Source: Cinnamomum chago
Taxonomy: Eukaryota; Streptophyta; Magnoliopsida; Laurales; Lauraceae
Direction of reading: 5' to 3'
NCBI GenBank assembly: GCA_038049695.1
Contig: CP142451.1
Span: 72,353,501 to 72,417,500 of the forward strand
Length of the DNA stretch: 64,000 bases
Below, one piece after another: positions 60,127 to 64,000 of the stretch. Under the pieces are notes generated by a model. That model did not search any database. It saw only the letters and a list, made by a program, of their open reading frames with translations, and was not told the origin of the DNA. A program made the position numbers and the translations under genes. Each line of letters begins with the position of its first letter. Positions within the stretch are counted from its first letter, which is position 1.

Positions 60127-60814
60127 GCCCTCCAGAAAAGAAGCGACAATCTTGGAAATAGTTCCTTAACTCGCCATGCTAAGTCTTCGTCCTCAAGTCC
60201 CGGCTCGGTGATATCACCAGCCAAGGCTCGGGTAGAAGCGCTAACTCGATAGGAGCTCCAGCTACAGCTTCAATGACAACACCAGCCTCAGCCCAGCTTC
60301 TCCAATCTTGACGGCTCCAGCAGTGGCCTCGGTGATATCACCAGCTACAACTCAGGCAGTTTCAATCTTGACGGCTCCAGTAGTGGCCTCGGTGATAGCA
60401 CCAGCTACAGCTCGGGCAGTTTAGGGACTCACAAAAGGAAAAACCCTATTTATAAACAGAAGGGCGCCCATTCAAATTTCGGAAGGCATGCGTCGCTTTG
60501 AATTCACCGAATGACCAACCAGATGGAGACATGTGGAACTACCAGTTCATCTCCCATTGTGATCCAGACACTCTATTAATTGCCTTGGGCAGGCGAAACA
60601 GCAGTGTGCTATTTATCTCCTCGGGCAGACGAAGCGACACCGATGAGATATTTATTGTCTTGAGCAGGCGAGCAGACTTCATGATAAAGATCAGACGTCA
60701 TCAGCCAACACTAAGACGAAATTCAAATTGATATCTCAGACTCTCCCAACACGATACTTAGCTCCCGATCTCAAAAAGTTGGAGAACTCTAAGAGGTCAT
60801 GAGCTAGGGGCAAT
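60127..60814 (+). other. Element I 3' internal region with antisense TATA-like box
   Basis: Starts with short repeats of CTCGGTGATATCACCAGCTA (60200-60420). Minus-strand GTTTATAAATAGGG at 60446-60457 corresponds to the antisense promoter of A and D, but no antisense ORF remains. Polypurine tract GAGCTAGGGGCAAT lies at 60801-60814. Confidence 0.6.
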
Positions 60815-61642
60815 TGTGTGGGGTGTTTTTCTAAGAGTATGATTACGCTAGTCTCGGTAACAGTACCAGCTCAGCTCATCCCGATCTCGGTGTCCAAGCT
60901 CGACAGTAGTACCAAGACACATCCAACTCGGTAACGATACTAGCTACGCATCTCATCTCAGCTCGGCAATAGTGCCAAGACATCTTCGGCTCGGCAACAG
61001 TGCCAACCAGCACCAAGCTTGAGCTAGCCTCGGTAAGAGTACCAACTATGCTCATCTCGGTCTCGGTATTAGGCACCTCGGCAACAGTGCCAGGATGTGT
61101 CCAAATCTGGTCTAGGTATCATCTTCAGCTCGGTACATCCACAGAGATGAGTACTAAACTATGATTGTACTTCCATAAAGTTACAGCTACATTACAGAAC
61201 GTGCTGACAAACAAGATGGGCACCAAATAATGATAAGGGGTCGTCTTTATCAATCACATCCACATTGATACGAGTGGTCATCTCATGATCTGACTAAACA
61301 GTATCTCCACCTACCCCCACTAAGGGAGCACCAGGTGAAACCTCTACATATACAAGCTGGGTAAGAATCCCTTCTCAAGTATGCAAGATAACGCCATATC
61401 ACAGGCGATGCACAACGTAATGCCATATTAGCATACCTGCCCCTCTTCTCCATCCTTTGTTCAGTGATAGCACTAACCCAGGCATCGGAGAGCCTTCGGC
61501 TGACGAAAGCTAGGGTCTCTCATCACTATTTCTCCTTCCCTTTTAGGTTCTACGGCGATCCATCTTCTCTAAAGAAGCTTAAACAACATTATTATGAGTT
61601 TCATACTCACCTAATCGAAGTCCGTAATTTTATACACTTACA
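60815..61642 (+). repeat. 3' LTR of element I
   Basis: 828 bp, TGTGTGGGGTG to ACACTTACA, similar to 58440-59275 with scattered differences. GTTAG follows. Confidence 0.9.
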
Positions 61643-61647
61643 GTTAG

Positions 61648-64000
61648 AAAACTCCAAATCTTCTAAGTAAGTCCAATTATTGATTCAGAACACAAAAGGC
61701 GCGGTTAAACCAACAGGTTATATATTCAAGTGAGTCAGACAAGTTTTGACCGAGCGTGCCGAGCCTCACCAAATACCCAGTTGGGCCAATTATTTGCTTG
61801 ACAAGATTTTGAGCAAGGTTGGAAAATCCAGTGGGTCGACCCATGAGTCACTCTGTCAACCCATATTTTCGGAAGAGTCGAGATTATGTTTAGAGTAGCC
61901 AAACATCAGTGGGTGCAAAGTGCTAATATGTGAGTATTTTAGCAGAAAATTCCTGATCCAAATATGTATACATATATGAGCACTTCTATTTACACTAATT
62001 TCACTTACCCAATGAATTGATATTATTCTCAATTTGACATGGATCCAACTATTATACCACTGTTAGGCTAGCTCAACAAAAATAAATAAATGTACTTAAA
62101 AAATCATTAACCTTTTAGGCTTTAAATTAGTTAGGATTATTTTTATTACTATCATATTTAGGCCTTCTTTGGTATCTCTACTCTATTTTGGATAGACCCA
62201 TCAAGATAGAGCCATTAAAAAAAAAGAGGTTAGAATCAAAAGAAGTGTTTGGTAATGCAAGGATCTATGTTAAATAGACTTTTTTATATCAATAGTTTAA
62301 AGTTTTCCACAAACTCCACAAGATCCACAAGGTGTCAAGCCTTGACCAAATGACCGTGTTCAGCCTTCCAAAGAGATCTGACGGTTTGAATCTTGTGTTT
62401 GGGGCTCATATAATACAGAAAATCGCATCTAGTGGCTCGCGTTTTTTTCACATATCTTAAGATTGGTGATGATCCAATGGTTAAAGTTTGGTCTTATAGC
62501 CGTTTTTTATCTTTTGAACATTTTCAGTGGTTTGGATCTTGATTTCACTCACAGAAATAATAACAAAAATAGAAAAATGTTACTGCTGATAGACAAATCT
62601 TGTGTTTGGGCCCCTAGTTTTCAGAAAATTACACCTAATTGCTCACATTTTTTACACATATCTCGAGATTGGTGATAATTCAACAACTGAGATTTGGTCT
62701 CATGGCCATGTTTGGTCTTGTGAACATTTCCAACGGTTTAGATCGTGAATTACACTCTTAGATTTTTGAGAAAAAAATCAGAAAAAGGACTGGGGTGTGA
62801 ATGGGACAAGAACACTGTTCACCCGCTTCTATTTTTTTCCCTCTACTTTTTGCATGCATTCAATGGTGGGCTGTGCAAAATAGAGGCATTGTCTCTACTT
62901 CTCTATATCATTTAGAAGTTGTCAAATACTGTCAAATGCCTCTATTCTCAACCTCCATCATACATACTATACTATCCACTAGATCCAATCAGACACTCAA
63001 TGGGAGTATATTATATTGACAAATTCTGAGCACCTTTCCACTATTAATTAAGGGGCCTTAGTATCTATGCCACTACATGGCCAATCAAGCTGATTTTTTC
63101 CTCTCCCACCTACCCAAGTTATACATATATAGGCCATTCTTTCCTCATATTTCCTTTTTAATTGGAAATTGCACCTGCATCAATTCAACAGTCAAACGTG
63201 TAGAAGGAAAGATGATTAGGAAGAGGCTCTTCAGGAAAGAAAGAGACGGGGTGACTCAAGTCACATCTCTTTTCATAACATCTTATTGAAGAAGATGGTG
63301 GGTTATAATGTCATGGTAGACTATATATTATTCAACTTTAAGGCCACACATCTTGTTTCGAATCTTCCCGGTCATTGTTTGTTTTGAACTTTCGATCTAC
63401 TTTAGTAGGAAATCACATACCTAAGAATATTTTCCATACTTGTGGTCCCGATAAGAGATTGTTTGCTTGTACTTACAAAATGTGGTAACTTGCCAAACAT
63501 TCGATCGGAAGTCTGTAGAGGCACCTTTATTCCACAGCCTCTCTTTTTAGATCCATGTGAATGATGAAATAGTAGTACTCTCCTCCACCTTTTTTTCACA
63601 TCATACAAATGGGGCCCACCACCCATGCTTTGGTGATCAACGACACCTGTTTGATTAGTGTAAGGAACCCAAATCCTCATTAATTAATGGAAATACAAGG
63701 GAAAGACGATGTTGAGAATTTTTCAATAAGATTAATGGTGAAGATTAAGATTCATTAGGAAAATAAGATTAATCTAAATGGTGAAGAATGAAAGATTAAA
63801 AGTGAATATTCCCCTTTCCGATTCAACAACCCAAGGAGGCACGAGCCCCTTTAAAGGGTAGGGCCTTCCTAAATTTAAAGGTGCCAACCTTTACAGCGTG
63901 ACCCGTCCCTATCCAAAAATGTTTGAATTGTAAGGAAGTAACCATCATTTTTTTCACTTTTTATATAAAATTATGAGAATTTTATGAGAAAAAATACTCT
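61648..64000. other. No gene seen
   Basis: AT-rich, no supported ORF. It includes a ~200-bp tandem duplication (62370-62775). Short ORFs here lack family resemblance. Confidence 0.5.
62370..62775 (+). repeat. Diverged tandem duplication of ~200 bp
   Basis: The block CTTGTGTTTGGGG...CACATATCT-AGATTGGTGAT...GGTTT-GATC occurs twice, near 62390-62560 and 62597-62760, with many differences. It could be part of an unrecognised transposon. Confidence 0.5.

Larger units (their letters stand above)
58440..61642 (+). mobile_element. Short non-autonomous Tat-derived element I, complete
   Basis: 3.2 kb with two complete LTRs (58440-59275 and 60815-61642) and a 5-bp target duplication GTTAG (58435-58439, 61643-61647). 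The internal region is 1.5 kb and holds a degraded gag, no pol, and a tract corresponding to the antisense promoter. PBS, polypurine tract and LTR ends match the Tat type of A/D, but the LTRs are a different subfamily. Confidence 0.9.

Noticed and set aside
62160-63060. A MITE with inverted termini starting GGCCTTCTTTGG
   Set aside because: I could not find a matching inverted terminus or target duplication.

Overview
This is nuclear DNA of a flowering plant with a large, repeat-rich genome. Almost all of it is nested LTR retrotransposons of plant lineages: Ty3/Gypsy Tekay with a chromodomain, Ty3/Gypsy Tat/Retand with a second archaeal-type RNase H, Ty1/Copia, and a non-autonomous element with Sirevirus hallmarks. 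There is also one CACTA-type DNA transposon. The only recognisable host gene is a broken nitrate/peptide transporter (NPF family). The species cannot be named from the sequence.

Left third (1-26545). A Tat element (A, + strand, 5' end outside the window) is split inside its protease by a Tekay element (B, 1650-18316). B is itself split inside its protease by a minus-strand non-autonomous element (C, 6176-14183). C is the youngest insertion: its LTRs are nearly identical by eye, it has a 5-bp target duplication (GCTTT), and both its ORFs are intact. One ORF is a coiled-coil, CCHC-zinc-knuckle Gag-like protein. The other is a 401-aa protein whose N-terminus after Met removal (ARTKQTAR) equals the first eight residues of histone H3.

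Middle (26546-39148). A decayed Copia element (E) has its 3' LTR split by a 2.85-kb solo LTR (G, target duplication GATTC). Next come two exons of an NPF6.3-like (NRT1.1-type) gene. Its intron carries a deletion-ridden Copia remnant (J) with a 1.67-kb 3' LTR. Its second visible exon is cut by Tat element D.

Right part (39149-64000). Element D (39149-57119) is the same family as A. It is interrupted by G', a minus-strand solo LTR of the same family as G (target duplication GCTCT), and by a 6.5-kb CACTA-like element H. H has palindromic subterminal repeats and a gene-like interior without a recognised transposase. After a stretch without genes (57120-58434) lies a short complete Tat-derived non-autonomous element I (58440-61642, target duplication GTTAG). 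The last 2.3 kb holds no gene I can support.

Themes. (1) Four unrelated or distantly related LTR types (B, C, G, G') carry clusters of short palindromes, and G and G' carry different palindromes at the same LTR position. (2) A and D share three in-frame stop codons, which suggests they descend from an already defective, trans-mobilised parent. (3) Tat copies carry an antisense, intron-containing ORF, and a TATA-like antisense promoter persists even where the ORF is deleted or lost.
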